Origin: Methylopila sp. Yamaguchi
GTDB lineage: Bacteria; Pseudomonadota; Alphaproteobacteria; Rhizobiales; Methylopilaceae
Reading direction: 5' to 3'
Assembly (NCBI RefSeq): GCF_002897035.1
Contig: NZ_BAUX01000006.1
Span: 177,284-241,283 of the forward strand
DNA: 64,000 bases
Below the pieces are notes generated by a model. The model was not told the origin of the DNA, ran no database searches, and saw only the letters and a program-made list of their open reading frames with translations. Position 1 is the stretch's first letter, and the number at the start of each line of letters is the position of its first letter. Positions 55,165 through 63,747 of the stretch are shown piece after piece. The position numbers were made by a program, and so were the translations under genes.

Positions 55165-55238
55165 GTCGCTTCTGTCCTTTCGTCGTCCGGCGTTCAACGC
55201 CGGACCAGCGCCGCCGTCGGCGGCGGGAGTGGCGGCTA

Positions 55239-55263
55239 AACGTGCGGCTGGAACAGGAGTTCC
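55239..55263 (-). promoter_or_regulatory. Sigma-EcfG (general stress response) promoter
   Basis: On the minus strand GGAAC, 16 bases, CGTT: an exact consensus match about 75 bp upstream of the DUF883 start. The genes behind it (DUF883, CsbD) are typical members of the EcfG regulon, which strengthens the call. Confidence 0.8.
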
Positions 55264-55384
55264 ATCCGTCGCCTTGCACGGGGACGCCTCTTGAGAAACG
55301 CGGCTGTGAAAAAGGGGAGGCGTCGCATGCGTTTGCCCGCTTGCGGAGCGCCGCGGTCCCTCCTATAAGGGCCGCCGTCGGCCG

Positions 55385-55461
55385 CGGAGTGTAGCGCAGC
55401 CTGGTAGCGCACCTCGTTCGGGACGAGGGGGTCGCAGGTTCGAATCCTGCCACTCCGACCA
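55385..55461 (+). tRNA. tRNA-Pro (anticodon CGG), CCA encoded
   Basis: CGGAGTG pairs with CACTCCG, the anticodon stem CCTCG/CGAGG encloses TTCGGGA (anticodon CGG), the T arm reads GGTTCGAATCC, and A-CCA follows. The next ~310 bp contain only short doubtful frames. Confidence 0.95.
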
Positions 55462-55773
55462 GCCGACTTACGCTGTCGCGGATATCCCGATCCGCCGCCC
55501 GGCTTGGGCGATACGGCGCTCGTCGACCCGCAAAGCATGCACGTCACCAAGCGTCGTCGGCCGGCAAGGCGTCGTGCAACCGACAACCTGTTCTCGTCTT
55601 GGCCACGAAGAGCGGCTTGATCACCCTTGCGGCGGCGGCCGCCGCTTACGTCGTCGACCGTTGGGCTCGGCGCCGTTGACCCGGCTTTGCCGGCGTCGCA
55701 TGGATCGGCGGGCGTGGCGTCCGGAGCTTTGGTCCGCGATGCAAGCGGATGTGCGAGGCGGGCGGCGACAACG

Positions 55774-57036
55774 GTGACGCGCTGGATCGAATGGTCCCTG
55801 GCTTGGCTGCGGGCGCAGGCTGAAGCGGCGCGCTGGGCCGCCGGACGTTCGCATGCCGAGGTGAAGGCGTGGACGGTCAAGGTCGCCGCCAAGGCGCGGA
55901 CCGCTTCGTCCGCCCGTCCCAAGGGGCCCCGTAAGTCGCGCAGCCCCGCCGGGCTTCGCATCGCCGTCGCGGCCCTCTCCCGACGACTTAGGGGCCATGG
56001 CGCCCGCTGGTCGCGCTCGGCGCGCGCGGTCCTCGTCGCCGCCAGCGACAAGGCGACGAGACGGCTGCGCAGCACCAGCCCCCCGTCGGGCTCCAAGCCC
56101 AAGGTCATGACGCGACCGGTCGTCCCTGTGCGGCGGCGCGGCGACGCGGCGTCGCGCATGAGGTCGGCCGTCGGCGCCGTCGCGCTTGCGGTCCGTCGAC
56201 GGTCCTCGGCGACGGCCGGGGCGGTGCGCGGCCTCGCCCGCCGACGGAGCCCTCGGTCGCAACCGCAATCGCCTGGACCAAGGGGGCGCGCGCGTGCGTG
56301 GGCGCCGGCGGCGCTCGGCGGCGCGGCCCTCGGGGGCGTGCTGCTGGTGTTCGCGCTCGCGATCTGGCGGATCTCCGCGCAGACCGGCCTGATCGACGAC
56401 CCGAGCCAGGTTCATGTCGCCCCGGCGCCGGTCCCGGCCGCCGCCGACGTCGTCGCGCCCTCGGCCGCGGTTGAGCCCGCGCCGGCGGAAGAGCCGGGGC
56501 CCGCCTTCGACAAGGGTTGGCTGCGGGAGCCGTTCGCGCGTCCGACTCGCTTCATGCGCCGCCTGGAGGCGACGCCCGCCCAGCTTTGCGGGCGGCTCCG
56601 GCAGCTCGGCTTGCCCGAGGCGCCGGTGACCCCCGGACCCCTTCCGACGTCGCCGGGTTGGTACTGTCTGGCCTATCAGGCGCTCGGGGACAGCGGATCG
56701 AGCCTGATCGTCACCCTGCGCGGCGGGCGGCCGACCGCGGTCGACGTCGTCCGCTTGAAGCTGAACGTGCTGAAGCCTGGCGACGACCGGGAGGTCACCC
56801 GCACGGCGACCGATGCTGTCGAGGGCCTCCACGCGACGTTCGGCTGGCGGGCGCCGCAGCGGGTGCTGCGGGCGATCGCGCAGAAGACGAGCCTCCGGCT
56901 GGAGGAGCACGGGGCCCGTTACGAACTGCTGCGCGAGGAAGGCGCCGAAGTCCGCCTGAACGTGCTCATGACCTTCTACGACGACGGAGCGATCCTCGAT
57001 CCGGCGCGGTTCGTCCCCGCGCCGCCGTGGCGCTGA
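55774..57036 (+). CDS. Membrane protein with a basic N-terminal half, unknown function
   Basis: About 420 residues from the GTG giving VTRWIEW. Residues 1-175 are rich in Arg, Ala and Ser with little predicted fold; one membrane helix follows (about 177-200, LGGAALGGVLLVFALAIW), then a Pro/Ala-rich linker and a folded domain of ~170 residues (RFMRRLEATPAQLCGRLRQLG, GWYCLAYQALGDSGSSLIVTLRG, DAVEGLHATFGWRAP). The topology would place the folded part in the periplasm. The family is not recognised with confidence. The frame is open further upstream to 55627, so the start is uncertain. Confidence 0.6.
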   Translation: MTRWIEWSLAWLRAQAEAARWAAGRSHAEVKAWTVKVAAKARTASSARPKGPRKSRSPAGLRIAVAALSRRLRGHGARWSRSARAVLVAASDKATRRLRSTSPPSGSKPKVMTRPVVPVRRRGDAASRMRSAVGAVALAVRRRSSATAGAVRGLARRRSPRSQPQSPGPRGRARAWAPAALGGAALGGVLLVFALAIWRISAQTGLIDDPSQVHVAPAPVPAAADVVAPSAAVEPAPAEEPGPAFDKGWLREPFARPTRFMRRLEATPAQLCGRLRQLGLPEAPVTPGPLPTSPGWYCLAYQALGDSGSSLIVTLRGGRPTAVDVVRLKLNVLKPGDDREVTRTATDAVEGLHATFGWRAPQRVLRAIAQKTSLRLEEHGARYELLREEGAEVRLNVLMTFYDDGAILDPARFVPAPPWR

Positions 57037-57048
57037 CGGGGAACCCCG

Positions 57049-57984
57049 TCAGAGCCCGAAACGGACGCCGGTCGCGAGGTTCGCAGCGGCCGCCCATTCG
57101 CCGGCGGGGGCCTTCGCGCCGCCCTCGGGCTGGACGCGGGTGATCCGGAAGCGCCCATCCGCGCAGACGACGAGGACGCCGCCGTCCTCGTCCAGACCGA
57201 CCACTTCGCCGAGCTTGCCGCCGATGTCCTTCGGCGTCTTGGCGGGCAGCGGGACGGCTTCGAGGATCTTGACGGTCTGGCCGTCCAGCGTCGTCCAGGC
57301 GCCGGGGGAGGGGTTGCAGCCGCGGATCAGGCGGTCGATCTGCTCCCAGGGCTTGCCCCAGTCGATCTCGGCGTTCGCCGCGCGGCAGAGGCCCTCGTAG
57401 GTCGCCTTGTCCTCGTCCTGGCGGATGCGCGGCGCGGTCCCCGCCTTCACCAGATCGACGGCCTCAAGCATCGCCTCGATGCCCATCGGGAACAGCCGGT
57501 CGAAGTAGACCGAGCCGAGCGTGTCCTTCGGGCCGATCGGGGTGGTCTTCTGCAGAAGCACATCGCCGGTGTCGAGGCCGTCGTCGGGCCAGAAGATCGA
57601 GAGCCCGGTCTCGGCCTCGCCCTTGATGATCGGCCAGTTGATGGCCGAAGCGCCGCGGTAGGCCGGCAGCAGCGAGGGGTGGTACTGGATCGAGCCGTGG
57701 GTCGGGATGTTCAGGAAGCTCGAGGGCACGAACAGCGTGACGAAGGCCATGACCTGCAGGTCCGGCTCGAGCGCCCGGAAAGCCTCCGCGACCTCGTCCG
57801 ACTTGTACGACGCGGGCTGGCGCACCTCGAGGCCATGGGCGAGCGCCGCTTCCTTCAGGGGGTCGGGCTTCTGGCCCTCCTTCTCCGGGGCGACATAGAC
57901 CGCGACCACCGTCTCGCCCCGCGCAAGCAGCGCCTCCAGGACCGCCTTGCCGAAGGCCTGCTGACCGTGGACCACGATGCGCAT
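57049..57984 (-). CDS. Standalone formyl-THF hydrolase/formyltransferase (FDH N-domain type)
   Basis: 311 residues, built like the hydrolase domain of 10-formyl-THF dehydrogenase and the related Fmt: Formyl_trans_N then Formyl_trans_C. The core HGSIQYHPSLLPAYRGASAI, then NWPIIKGEAETGLSIFWPDDG and LDTGDVLLQK, is closer to the dehydrogenase hydrolase domain (IYHPSLLP, SAINW, IFWADDGLDTGD) than to methionyl-tRNA formyltransferase. Catalytic His102 and Asp138 are in place. There is no aldehyde dehydrogenase domain. It lies next to formyl-CoA transferase on the same strand, but a terminator stands between them. It likely handles 10-formyl-THF; the acceptor could be water or, as a guess, CoA. Confidence 0.8.
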   Translation of the reverse strand: MRIVVHGQQAFGKAVLEALLARGETVVAVYVAPEKEGQKPDPLKEAALAHGLEVRQPASYKSDEVAEAFRALEPDLQVMAFVTLFVPSSFLNIPTHGSIQYHPSLLPAYRGASAINWPIIKGEAETGLSIFWPDDGLDTGDVLLQKTTPIGPKDTLGSVYFDRLFPMGIEAMLEAVDLVKAGTAPRIRQDEDKATYEGLCRAANAEIDWGKPWEQIDRLIRGCNPSPGAWTTLDGQTVKILEAVPLPAKTPKDIGGKLGEVVGLDEDGGVLVVCADGRFRITRVQPEGGAKAPAGEWAAAANLATGVRFGL

Positions 57985-58044
57985 GGATCAATCTCCGTTC
58001 TGGCGGCGGCGCCGGAACAGATGCGTAGCGGAACCGCCCGACAT

Positions 58045-58111
58045 AAAAAACCGCCCGCCGCATCTTCCCGGGACGTTTTGGACGTCCATCCCGGAAAGAC
58101 GCGGCGGGCGG
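58045..58111 (-). terminator. Rho-independent terminator of the oxc-frc operon
   Basis: Outer arms CCGCCCGCCGC and GCGGCGGGCGG pair over 11 bp, and inner arms TTCCCGGGACGT with ACGTCC-ATCCCGGAA continue the stem. On the minus strand TTTTTT follows directly. It separates frc from the formyl-THF hydrolase gene. Confidence 0.85.
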
Positions 58112-58128
58112 GCCGCAAGGAGCGGTGA

Positions 58129-59406
58129 TTACTCGGCCGCGAGGCGCTGGATCTGGCCCACGGCGCCCGATCCCTCGATCTCCGCGATCTCGTTGTCGGA
58201 ATAGCCCAGCACCTGACGCAGGATCTCGTCGGTGTGCTCGCCGAGCAGCGGCGAGCGCTCGACCTCGACCGGGCTGCCCGAGAGCTTGATCGGGCTTCCG
58301 ACCGTCAGATACTTGCCGCGGGTCGGGTGATCGACCTCAACGACGGTGCCCGACTGGCGCAGAGACTCGTCCTCGGCGATCTCCTTCATGGAGAGGATCG
58401 GCCCGCAGGGGATGTCGTACTTGTTGAGGATGTCCATGGCCTCGAACTTGTCGTGCTTCATGGTCCACGCCTCGATGCGCGTGAAGATCTCGTTCAGATG
58501 CGGCAGGCGCGCCTTCGGAGTCGCGTAGTTCGGATCGGTCTTCCAGCTCGGCTCGCCGATGATGTCGCAGATCGGCTCCCACACCGGGGCCTGGGTGATG
58601 AAGTAGAGATAGGCGTTGGGATCATGCTCCCAGCCCTTGCACTTCAAGATGCGGCCGGGCTGTCCGCCGCCCGAGTCGTTGCCGGCGCGCGGAACCGCGT
58701 CGCCGAACTCGATCCCTTCGCCGAACTGGCTGTACTCGCGCAGCGGGCCGTGGGCGAGACGCTGCTGATCGCGCAGCTTCACGCGGCACAGGTTCAACAC
58801 GGCGTCCTGCATGGCGCAGTCCACCCGCTGGCCCTTGCCGGAATGGGTGCGATGGAAGAGCGCGGTGACGATGCCGAGCGCGAGATGGAGGCCCGTGCCG
58901 GAATCGCCGATCTGGGCGCCGGTCACCATCGGAATGTCGTCGCGGAAGCCGGTGGTCGAGGCCGAGCCGCCCGCGCACTGCGCGACGTTCTCGTAGACCT
59001 TGCAGTCCTGGTAGCGGCCGGGGCCGAAGCCCTTCACGGACGCCAGGATCATGCGCGGATTGGCTTCCTGGATCTTCTCCCAGGTGAGGCCCATCCGGTC
59101 GAGCGCGCCCGGCGCGAAGTTCTCGACGAGCACGTCGCACTCCTTCACGAGGCGCCACAGCACCTCCTTGCCCTTCGCGTTCTTCGAGTCGAGCGTGATG
59201 GAGCGCTTGTTGTGGTTCAGCATCGTGAAATAGAGGCTGTCCACATCGGGAATGTCCTGCAGCTGCGCGCGGGTCGCATCGCCGACGCCGGGGCGCTCGA
59301 CCTTGATCACGTCAGCGCCGAACCAGGCCAGGAGCTGCGTGCAGGTCGGACCGGACTGGACGTGGGTGAAGTCCAGCACGCGGACGCCTTCGAGAGCCTT
59401 GCTCAT
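58129..59406 (-). CDS. frc: Formyl-CoA:oxalate CoA-transferase
   Basis: 425 residues, a class III CoA-transferase. It moves CoA from formyl-CoA to oxalate. The catalytic Asp168 is in [13 protein letters not shown] (Asp169 in the Oxalobacter enzyme), the glycine loop over the active site reads SGGGQPG, and [16 protein letters not shown] and [18 protein letters not shown] match Frc rather than other family III members. It is downstream of oxc; the 175 bp between them hold two hairpins and a copy of the TGGYAT-N5-ATAC motif. Product oxalyl-CoA feeds Oxc. Confidence 0.95.
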   Translation of the reverse strand: MSKALEGVRVLDFTHVQSGPTCTQLLAWFGADVIKVERPGVGDATRAQLQDIPDVDSLYFTMLNHNKRSITLDSKNAKGKEVLWRLVKECDVLVENFAPGALDRMGLTWEKIQEANPRMILASVKGFGPGRYQDCKVYENVAQCAGGSASTTGFRDDIPMVTGAQIGDSGTGLHLALGIVTALFHRTHSGKGQRVDCAMQDAVLNLCRVKLRDQQRLAHGPLREYSQFGEGIEFGDAVPRAGNDSGGGQPGRILKCKGWEHDPNAYLYFITQAPVWEPICDIIGEPSWKTDPNYATPKARLPHLNEIFTRIEAWTMKHDKFEAMDILNKYDIPCGPILSMKEIAEDESLRQSGTVVEVDHPTRGKYLTVGSPIKLSGSPVEVERSPLLGEHTDEILRQVLGYSDNEIAEIEGSGAVGQIQRLAAE

Positions 59407-59477
59407 AATGCTTCCCTGTCTCTCATTCCGTCACGTCGACCCTGCAGGCGCCCGGTCGACGGTTGTCACGGCCAGAT

Positions 59478-59567
59478 GACGGCGCGGAGACCGCGCCGTC
59501 AATGCGGCTCTGGTATTAGATATACCTCATGCGACTCTTGGTCTCCGGCGGCTCATCGCCGGAGACC
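59478..59567 (-). promoter_or_regulatory. Two hairpins between oxc and frc
   Basis: GACGGCGCGG-aga-CCGCGCCGTC (10 bp, 59478-59500) and GGTCTCCGGCG-gctcat-CGCCGGAGACC (11 bp, 59540-59567). Neither has a T tract on the minus strand. They may tune the relative amounts of Oxc and Frc. Confidence 0.55.
59511..59527. promoter_or_regulatory. Oxalate-locus operator motif, copy 1 (frc)
   Basis: TGGTAT-tagat-ATACCT, a 17-bp interrupted palindrome between the two hairpins, about 105 bp upstream of frc. Three related copies lie in the oxc-antiporter gap. The symmetry suits a FadR-subfamily GntR or similar dimeric repressor. Confidence 0.55.
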
Positions 59568-59581
59568 TGTCGCAAGGCGCG

Positions 59582-61363
59582 TCACTTCTTCTTGACGACG
59601 CTCTGCGGATTGAGGCTGCCGATGTTGCCGCTCTCCGTGCCGGCCGCGGGGTCGATCACGGCGTTGATGAGCGTCGGACGTCCTGAGTCCATCGCGGCGT
59701 CGACCGCGCGCTTCAGCTCATCCGGCGTGGTCACGTTCACGCCGACGCCGCCGAAGGCCTCCATCATCTTGTCGTAGCGGGCGTCCGCCACGAACACCGT
59801 CGGGGCGACGTCCTCGCCGCCGGTCGGGTTCACGTCCGTGCCGCGGTAGATGCCGTTGTTGTTGAAGACGACCACGCAGACCGGAAGGTTGTAGCGGCAG
59901 ATCGTCTCCACCTCCATTCCGGAGAAGCCGAAGGCCGAGTCGCCCTCGACCGCCAGCACCGGCTTGCCGGTCTCCACCGCCGCGGCGATGGCGAAGCCCA
60001 TGCCGATGCCCATGATGCCCCAGGTGCCGACGTCCAGGCGCTTGCGCGGCTGGTACATGTCGATGATCCCGCGGGCGAGGTCGAGCGTGTTCGCGCCCTC
60101 GTTCACGAGGATCGCGTCAGGCCGCTCCTGGATCACCTTCTTGAGCGCGCCGAGCGCGCCATGGAAGTCCATCGGCGCGGCGTTCTTGCCGAGCTTCGCG
60201 GCCATCTTGGAGACGTTCGCCTCCTTCTTGGCCTTCAGGGTCTCCGTCCATTCGGACGGCACGGCCGGCCAGCTCGAGTCGACGCCCGCGAGCAGCGCCT
60301 CGACGCAGGAGCCGATGTCGCCGACGACCGGGGCGACGATCTCGACGTTCGAGTCCATTTCCTTGGGCTCGATGTCGATCTGGATGAACTTCTTGGAGCC
60401 CGGCGCGCCCCAGGTCTTGCCCTTGCCGTGGCTCAGCAGCCAGTTCAGCCGGGCGCCGACCAGCAGCACCACGTCCGAATCCTTCAGCGCGGTCGAACGA
60501 GCGGCGCCGGCAGACAGCGGATGGGTGTCGGGCAGCAGGCCCTTCGCCATGCTCATCGGCACGTAGGGAATGCCGGTGCGCTCGACCAGTTCGCGCACGA
60601 GGTCGTCGGCCTGGGCGTAAGCCGCGCCCTTGCCGAGGACGATGAGCGGACGCTTCGCGCTCTTGAGGACGTCGAGCGCGCGCTTGATGGCGGACGGGGC
60701 GGGGAGTTGGGCCGGGGCGGCGTCGATCACCTTGACGAGGGACTTTGCGCCCTTGTCCGCGTCGAGCACCTGGCTGAACAGCTTGGCGGGCAGGTCGAGA
60801 TAGACGCCGCCCGGACGGCCGGACACCGCGGCGCGAATCGCGCGGGCGACGGCGATCCCGATGTCCTCCGCGTGCAGCACGCGGAAGGCGGCCTTGCACA
60901 GCGGCTTGGCGATGGCGAGCTGGTCCATCTCCTCGTAATCGCCCTGCTGCAGGTCGACGATCTCGCGCTCGGACGAGCCGGAGATGAGGATCATCGGGAA
61001 GCAGTTGGTGGTGGCGTTCGCGAGCGCCGTCAGGCCGTTCAGGAAGCCGGGCGCCGAAACGGTGAGGCACACGCCGGGCTTCTTGGTGAGGAACCCGGCG
61101 ATCGCTGCGGCGTTGCCCGCATGCTGCTCGTGGCGGAAGGAGATGACGCGCATCCCCTCGGCCTGAGCGAGGCGGCCGAGGTCGGTGATCGGAATGCCGG
61201 GAACGCCGTAGATCGTGGTGATGTCGTTCAGCTTCAGCGCGTCGATGACGAGGTGGAAGCCATCGGTAAGTTCGGGCTCCGCGGCGATCTGCGGGTCCAT
61301 CACCGGGGCGAGGTTCCGTTCTTCGGCGGGCGATTCGATTTTAAGGGCTGCGGCGCTCGACAT
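59582..61363 (-). CDS. oxc: Oxalyl-CoA decarboxylase
   Basis: 593 residues, a ThDP enzyme turning oxalyl-CoA into formyl-CoA and CO2. Seen: [19 protein letters not shown], the ThDP-activating Glu in [38 protein letters not shown], and the Mg2+/ThDP motif [21 protein letters not shown] with [13 protein letters not shown] lies eight bases upstream of the start ATG. First gene of the leftward oxc-frc operon, divergent from the oxalate/formate antiporter across 817 bp. Confidence 0.96.
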   Translation of the reverse strand: MSSAAALKIESPAEERNLAPVMDPQIAAEPELTDGFHLVIDALKLNDITTIYGVPGIPITDLGRLAQAEGMRVISFRHEQHAGNAAAIAGFLTKKPGVCLTVSAPGFLNGLTALANATTNCFPMILISGSSEREIVDLQQGDYEEMDQLAIAKPLCKAAFRVLHAEDIGIAVARAIRAAVSGRPGGVYLDLPAKLFSQVLDADKGAKSLVKVIDAAPAQLPAPSAIKRALDVLKSAKRPLIVLGKGAAYAQADDLVRELVERTGIPYVPMSMAKGLLPDTHPLSAGAARSTALKDSDVVLLVGARLNWLLSHGKGKTWGAPGSKKFIQIDIEPKEMDSNVEIVAPVVGDIGSCVEALLAGVDSSWPAVPSEWTETLKAKKEANVSKMAAKLGKNAAPMDFHGALGALKKVIQERPDAILVNEGANTLDLARGIIDMYQPRKRLDVGTWGIMGIGMGFAIAAAVETGKPVLAVEGDSAFGFSGMEVETICRYNLPVCVVVFNNNGIYRGTDVNPTGGEDVAPTVFVADARYDKMMEAFGGVGVNVTTPDELKRAVDAAMDSGRPTLINAVIDPAAGTESGNIGSLNPQSVVKKK

Positions 61364-61612
61364 GGGACATTCCTCCAGGGGCTTTTTTGCGTTGAGGCCG
61401 ACGAACGGCCCAATTCTCGAAGCGGCGCGATGAGGCGCCTGCCAGACTTCGAAATCGCGTGGCTTCGGCTCTTCGGCCGCTGTTCCTCGCTTTTCCGCGC
61501 GGTAGCGCGGGGGGCAGACGACGCTCCGGTTTCGCGCCGGGCGAGAGGCTGAAAGGCCGCCTCCGGTCCGCCTGTCGCGCCGTTCGGAACGCTCGTCATC
61601 AGGTGCGCCAAA

Positions 61613-61632
61613 ATCTGGCATGCCAGATACGA
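61613..61632. promoter_or_regulatory. Oxalate-locus operator motif, copy 2 (oxc)
   Basis: TGGCAT-gccag-ATACGA. The same place is also a perfect 16-bp palindrome, ATCTGGCATGCCAGAT. It lies about 250 bp upstream of oxc. Confidence 0.55.
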
Positions 61633-61731
61633 AACGTCAACGAGACCTGCGACCGCATGGCCTATTGACCCATGCTGCATCGCAAAAGCTACGGGCGGAA
61701 AACAGCTTTCTCTCGGTTTCGTGAGCAGTGC

Positions 61732-61748
61732 TGGCATGCCAAATACAT
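61732..61748. promoter_or_regulatory. Oxalate-locus operator motif, copy 3
   Basis: TGGCAT-gccaa-ATACAT, again containing the TGGCATGCCA palindrome, 116 bp (about 11 helical turns) from copy 2. Confidence 0.55.
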
Positions 61749-62105
61749 CGCGACCAATACTTTCGTTTAATAAAAGCGGCGGGCAGGCTGTTCCCCCGAG
61801 GGCGTCGCAAGACCCGTATTGGCGCCCCGGTTCACCGGGGTCGACGAGCTCTCCAGATCAGGCTCAACCTGCGGTCGCGACGGGTATGCGTCCGCTTGGT
61901 CGGACACTGAGAGCCCTTGGCGCTCTAAGCGTCGAAGCGTCGCAGCGACGCAATTTCGCATTCGACTAAGGCGTCGTTTTCAAAGCGCAACGCGCTCCGT
62001 TTAAGGTGCGCCAGTAGACCACGACCGGGCGCCTTTTTCTCGTTATTGGACATTTGTTGTGCAGCGCAGCGTAAGGACGAACGAACATTTCGTCCCTTGC
62101 ACGTT

Positions 62106-62122
62106 TGGCATAACGGATACCA
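62106..62122. promoter_or_regulatory. Oxalate-locus operator motif, copy 4 (antiporter)
   Basis: TGGCAT-aacgg-ATACCA, about 58 bp upstream of the antiporter ATG, where a repressor would cover the promoter or early leader. Confidence 0.55.
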
Positions 62123-62180
62123 AGATGGCCCCAGTGAGCGAGCAACGCCACGTAATGAGAAAAATTCTCAGGGGTAGGAA

Positions 62181-63503
62181 ATGACCACAGCGCTACAGGC
62201 CGGGGAGCCCGGCCACCGCGTCAGCGACGCCTATCGTTGGACGCAATTGGCCATCGGCGTCATCTGCATGGTGATGATCGCCAACCTGCAATACGGGTGG
62301 ACGTTCTTCGTCCCCGACATTCAGAAGCAGTTCGGATGGGATCGCGCGGCGATCCAGTGGGCGTTCACCCTGTTCGTGCTGTTCGAGACCTGGCTCGTGC
62401 CGGTCGAAGGCTGGTTCGTCGACAAGTACGGTCCGCGAGTGGTCGTGATCTTCGGCGGCGTCCTGTGCGGCGTCGGCTGGGTGATCAACGGCTACGCCTC
62501 TTCGCTCAACCAGTTCTACCTCGGCCAGGTGATCGCGGGCATCGGCGCCGGCGCCGTCTACGGCACCTGCGTGGGCAACGCCCTGAAGTGGTTCCCCGAC
62601 AAGCGCGGCCTTGCGGCCGGCATCACCGCCGCCGGCTTCGGCGCCGGCGCGGCGCTGACCGTCGCTCCGATCCAGTCTATGATCGCGAACTCGGGCTATC
62701 AGGCCGCGTTCATCAACTTCGGCATCGGCCAGGCCGTGATCATCTGCGCGATGGCGATCCTCCTCGTCGCGCCGAAATCCGGCCAGACGCCCGCGGTCGC
62801 GTTCAACGCCGCGAACGCTCAGAGCCGCCGCAACTACCGCCCGACTGAAGTGCTGCGCCAGCCGATCTTCTGGCTGATGTACGCCATGTTCGTCGCCGTC
62901 GGCGCTGGCGGCCTGATGATCACCGCCAACCTGAAGCCGATCGCCGCGGACCTGCACATCGACAAAGTCGACGTGACGCTCGTGGGCCTGACCATGACGG
63001 TCGTGACCTTCTCCGCCACCATCGACCGCATCCTGAACGGACTGACCCGCCCCTTCTTCGGCTGGATCTCGGACAAGATCGGCCGCGAGAACACCATGTT
63101 CATCGCCTTCGCGATGGAAGGCATCGGCATCTACCTGCTCTACCTCTGGGGTTCGGATCCGGTGTGGTTCGTGCTGCTGTCGGGCTTCGTCTTCTTCGCC
63201 TGGGGCGAGATCTACTCGCTGTTCCCGGCGACCTGCACGGACACCTTCGGCTCGAAGTTCGCCGCCACCAACGCCGGCATGCTCTACACCGCCAAGGGCA
63301 CGGCGGCGCTGCTGGTGCCCTTCGCGAACTACATGCAGCAGGCTCAGGGCTCGTGGGACGGCGTGTTCCTGATCGCCGCCGGCGCGAACATCGCGGCCTC
63401 GATCCTTGCAGTCGCGGTGCTCAAGCCCTGGCGCAAGTCGGTGGTCGCGAAGGCTCAGGCCGAGACCGACACGGCGCCTGCGCCGCGCGTCGCCACCGCC
63501 TGA
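62181..63503 (+). CDS. Oxalate/formate antiporter (OxlT-like MFS)
   Basis: 440 residues, 12 membrane segments. OxlT-family features: ANLQYGWTFFVPDIQKQFGW in the first helix and loop, FETWLVPVEGWFVDKYGPR, GAVYGTCVGNALKWFPDKRG, and the second-half FFGWISDKIGRENTM. In Oxalobacter the family swaps oxalate for formate and so drives a proton-motive cycle; here it would bring oxalate in for Frc and Oxc. It is divergent from oxc. Start ATG has GGGGTAGGA upstream. A strong terminator follows. Confidence 0.9.
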   Translation: MTTALQAGEPGHRVSDAYRWTQLAIGVICMVMIANLQYGWTFFVPDIQKQFGWDRAAIQWAFTLFVLFETWLVPVEGWFVDKYGPRVVVIFGGVLCGVGWVINGYASSLNQFYLGQVIAGIGAGAVYGTCVGNALKWFPDKRGLAAGITAAGFGAGAALTVAPIQSMIANSGYQAAFINFGIGQAVIICAMAILLVAPKSGQTPAVAFNAANAQSRRNYRPTEVLRQPIFWLMYAMFVAVGAGGLMITANLKPIAADLHIDKVDVTLVGLTMTVVTFSATIDRILNGLTRPFFGWISDKIGRENTMFIAFAMEGIGIYLLYLWGSDPVWFVLLSGFVFFAWGEIYSLFPATCTDTFGSKFAATNAGMLYTAKGTAALLVPFANYMQQAQGSWDGVFLIAAGANIAASILAVAVLKPWRKSVVAKAQAETDTAPAPRVATA

Positions 63504-63561
63504 TACGGTTCCCGCGGTCCGCGGGCGCGCTAGCCCTCCGCGCGTCCGTCCGCGGCTCCTC

Positions 63562-63594
63562 GGCCCCCGGCGCTTCGGCTCCGGGGGCCTTTTC
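63562..63594 (+). terminator. Rho-independent terminator of the antiporter gene
   Basis: GGCCCCCGG pairs with CCGGGGGCC over a 10-base loop and is followed by TTTTC. It isolates the antiporter from the sucC-like gene. Confidence 0.85.
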
Positions 63595-63747
63595 ATGAGA
63601 GGTTCTTTCGACCGGCCCCCCGCCGAAATGACGATCGAGCTTCGCGCCGAGATGCGGCAGAAGACGTGACGCATCCTCGACGCCTTCTTCGGTCCCGCCG
63701 GGCGGATCCGCCGCCGCAACGCCTCCTTCTCTAGCTGAGAGCGCTTG

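Larger units (their letters stand above)
61364..62180. other. Long regulatory gap between oxc and the oxalate antiporter
   Basis: 817 bp with no convincing gene. Several short frames (about 60-80 codons) have no family likeness. It holds three copies of the TGGYAT-N5-ATAC motif and a small hairpin GCGTCG-cag-CGACGC at 61937-61951. The size is large for two divergent promoters. Confidence 0.5.

Noticed and set aside
55599..55679. 26-codon frame from TTG (hydrophobic start, basic end) after tRNA-Pro
   Set aside because: Start codon is rare, no ribosome site is visible, and nothing beyond the hydrophobic stretch supports it.
61937..61951. GCGTCG-cag-CGACGC hairpin as a terminator
   Set aside because: Six base pairs and no T tract, with no gene ending nearby.
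61721..61969. Short frames in the oxc-antiporter gap
   Set aside because: Ser/Arg/Pro-rich, no ribosome site, no family likeness; the stretch is better explained as regulatory DNA.
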